From Ferruginibacter sp. (GTDB lineage Bacteria; Bacteroidota; Bacteroidia; Chitinophagales; Chitinophagaceae), in the NCBI GenBank assembly GCA_025352435.1, contig JANXTN010000279.1, positions 1 to 16,202 of the forward strand: 16,202 nt of DNA, given 5' to 3'. This document shows, one piece after another, positions 14,693-16,202 of this stretch. A program made the position numbers and the translations under genes. Below the pieces are notes generated by a model, which worked only from the letters and a program-made list of their open reading frames with translations, was not told the DNA's origin and searched no databases. The number at the start of each line of letters is the position of its first letter. The first letter of the stretch is position 1.

Positions 14693-14722
14693 TTACTTTT
14701 TTGCATCAAGGCAAAAAAGTAA
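14693..14722. repeat. Perfect 12-bp hairpin, REP-like
   Basis: TTACTTTTTTGC (14693-14704) and GCAAAAAAGTAA (14711-14722) form a perfect 12-bp stem around the 6-nt loop ATCAAG. As far as I recall, near-identical stems occur dispersed in intergenic DNA of Bacteroidota genomes, which suggests a repeated element; this is not checked. It starts 110 nt before the second amidohydrolase gene. The stem is AT-rich and lacks a GC core, so it is not a typical terminator. Confidence 0.65.
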
Positions 14723-14802
14723 ATACAAGAAAAGCTATCCATAAAAGTCGTTCAACAGATACAACATCATAAAAGAATTAAAACCATTTTAATAAACTAA
14801 CA

Positions 14803-16092
14803 ATGAAAAAATCCCTTCTAATAATATTTACTTTCAGCGCTTATGCCGCAACCGCACAGGATAATATTTCCCCTGCCGCAAATTACACAGGCATCACATT
14901 TATAAAGAACGCAACCGTACATACAGGTACCGGCACTGTGTTGACAAATACTTCTGTTTTAATAAGCAACGGTAAAATAGAAAAAATTGGTACAGATGTA
15001 ACTGCTCTGGCAGGCGATGTAAGAGTTGTAGATGCTACGGGTATGCAGGTATATCCGGGTTTTATTTTAAGCAATACTACAATTGGTCTTAGAGAAATAG
15101 GCAGCCAGGTAAGAGGCAGCAACGATTTTAATGAGTTGGGTGAGTTAAACCCAAACGTAAAAAGTATTGTGGCATACAACACTGCATCTAAAATTATAAA
15201 TACGCTGCGCAGCAACGGAATTTTGTTTGCAAACGTAACCCCACAAGGTTCTTTAATAGCAGGCTCTTCTTCTGTTGTTCAGTTTGATGCGTGGAACTGG
15301 GAAGATGCGCTGTATAAAAAAGACAATGCCATGCATTTTTACATGCCCTCTTTGTTGGTATTACCAAACCGCAATGGCGAATTGCCAATAGGCGACCCCA
15401 TTAAAATTGCAAGAGATAAAATAGAAATGGTAAAGCAATTTTTTAGACAGGCAAAAACCTACAATGTTACAGCCAATGCAGCTACCAATTTAAAGTTTGA
15501 AGCAGTGAAGGGTTTGTTCAATAAAAGCCAGAAGTTGTTTATACATTGCAATATTGTAAAAGAAATGCTCACCGCAATAGATTTTGTAAATGAGTTTGGT
15601 TTTGATGTAACCCTTGTTGGTGCAGAAGAAAGCTGGCAAATAGCGCCACTCTTAAAGCAGAATAATATCTCCGTAATTCTTGGGCAAACACACGAACTGC
15701 CGGTTATGGTAGATGATGATATAGACCAGCCTTTTAAAACGCCCGCAGCGTTACAAAAGGCAGGCGTACTTTTCGCATTAACAGACGAAGATGCAACTAC
15801 CACCGGGCGCAACCTCGCATTTAATGCGGGCACAGCAGCAGCTTATGGACTTACAAAAGAGGAAGCCCTGCAGGCTATTACATTAAATGCTGCAAAAATT
15901 TTAGGCATCGCAGATAAAAGCGGCAGTATAGAAGTAGGTAAAGATGCCAACATCATCATCAGCACCGGCGATGCGTTAGATATGCGCACAAACATTATTG
16001 TGCGTGCATTTATACAGGGCAGAGATATCAATCTAGATGACAAACACAAGCAACTCAATAAAAAATATTCAGATAAATATGGCGTAAAATAG
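14803..16092 (+). CDS. Secreted amidohydrolase-superfamily protein without the HxH metal site
   Basis: The 429-aa precursor has a signal peptide (MKKSLLIIFTFSAYAATAQ, 1-19) and one amidohydrolase module: FIKNATVHTGTGTVLTNTSV (33-52) and GKIEKIG form the small beta-domain, and GSIEVGKDANIIIS (374-387) closes it. At the position of the DxHxH motif it reads YPGFILSNTTIGL (84-96), so both histidines are gone. Other residues partly survive (FIHCN with His248, QTHELP with His297, LTDEDA with Asp328/330). It is most likely non-catalytic or uses a different site. It resembles module A of the upstream protein, which also lost the motif, and probably works with that protein in the periplasm or at the outer membrane; this partnership is inferred from adjacency. 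A strong terminator follows. Confidence 0.86.
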   Translation: MKKSLLIIFTFSAYAATAQDNISPAANYTGITFIKNATVHTGTGTVLTNTSVLISNGKIEKIGTDVTALAGDVRVVDATGMQVYPGFILSNTTIGLREIGSQVRGSNDFNELGELNPNVKSIVAYNTASKIINTLRSNGILFANVTPQGSLIAGSSSVVQFDAWNWEDALYKKDNAMHFYMPSLLVLPNRNGELPIGDPIKIARDKIEMVKQFFRQAKTYNVTANAATNLKFEAVKGLFNKSQKLFIHCNIVKEMLTAIDFVNEFGFDVTLVGAEESWQIAPLLKQNNISVILGQTHELPVMVDDDIDQPFKTPAALQKAGVLFALTDEDATTTGRNLAFNAGTAAAYGLTKEEALQAITLNAAKILGIADKSGSIEVGKDANIIISTGDALDMRTNIIVRAFIQGRDINLDDKHKQLNKKYSDKYGVK

Positions 16093-16111
16093 TCCCCGTT
16101 TATTTTTATTT

Positions 16112-16148
16112 AAAGCCCCGGTAATTTATTTTATCGGGGCTTTGTTTT
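16112..16148 (+). terminator. Intrinsic terminator after the amidohydrolase pair
   Basis: AAAGCCCCGGTAA (16112-16124) pairs with TTATCGGGGCTTT (16131-16143) over 13 bp with one G-U wobble and a 6-nt loop, followed by GTTTT. It begins 20 nt after the stop codon. The remaining DNA to the right edge shows no gene. Confidence 0.9.
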
Positions 16149-16202
16149 GGGGCTGTATGCAGAGGAACTTTTTTCGACATTGGTTGCGGCTTTGCGTTAC
16201 AA

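Larger units (their letters stand above)
14484..14802. other. 319-bp non-coding spacer rich in inverted repeats
   Basis: No gene was found here on either strand. It holds a nested set of inverted repeats: GAAAAAAAGC (14506-14515) pairs with GCTTTTTTTC (14663-14672), enclosing the palindromic block 14546-14641, and a separate hairpin follows at 14693-14722, flanked by TAGCTTTT (14661-14668) and AAAAGCTA (14730-14737). The string TTTTTTCGACA at 14666-14676 occurs again at 16169-16179 near the right edge. No intrinsic terminator with a clean GC stem follows the first amidohydrolase gene, and no exact TAnnTTTG box was found before the second. Confidence 0.6.

Noticed and set aside
14484..14802. 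Insertion sequence or complete transposon
   Set aside because: Inverted repeats are present but there is no transposase frame and no visible target-site duplication; only a non-autonomous repeat element is possible.

Overview
The window looks like ordinary chromosomal DNA from a member of the Bacteroidota, most likely near the family Chitinophagaceae. This rests on the AT-rich intergenic DNA, promoter boxes of the Bacteroidota type (TAnnTTTG), gene families such as the SDR-type L-threonine dehydrogenase, small PspC proteins and short OMP beta-barrel proteins, and the deoC / SPOR-domain / M20 amidohydrolase neighbourhood. I see no phage, insertion sequence, tRNA, rRNA or CRISPR array. The placement is inferred from gene content, not from a database search.

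Left part (1-4469). The 5' end of an aconitase gene runs off the left edge on the minus strand. A small PspC-domain membrane protein lies divergently from it and converges on kdsA (Kdo-8-phosphate synthase, metal-dependent type by its Cys/His/Glu/Asp set). Divergent from kdsA is an SDR-type threonine dehydrogenase. Then come two tandem paralogous outer-membrane beta-barrel proteins, each behind the same TTACTTTTGC promoter box and each followed by a strong intrinsic terminator, and a cytoplasmic SGNH hydrolase.

Middle part (4558-11277). All genes lie on the minus strand. In transcription order they are deoC, a SPOR-domain envelope protein, an M20D amidohydrolase, a lipoprotein glycerophosphodiester phosphodiesterase, kynU (kynureninase) abutting a PaiB-type FMN-binding protein, an intact hicB antitoxin, a hicA toxin gene broken by two frameshifts and a stop codon, and pyrF only 3 bases after hicA. 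Much of the block is metabolic: deoxynucleoside and tryptophan/kynurenine catabolism, amide hydrolysis, lipid head-group hydrolysis and UMP synthesis.

Right part (11475-16202). Two secreted amidohydrolase-superfamily proteins lie in tandem on the plus strand. The first (1002 aa) contains two hydrolase modules, the second (429 aa) one. Only the C-terminal module of the first keeps the HxH metal site; the other two look catalytically dead. Between the genes is a 319-bp spacer with several inverted repeats, some of which could form alternative hairpins. A strong terminator ends the pair.

I found no convincing new defence or mobile system. The observations most worth a second look are the decayed hicA beside an intact hicB and pyrF, the three-module amidohydrolase pair with two degenerate active sites, the structured spacer between them, and the kynU-PaiB coupling.
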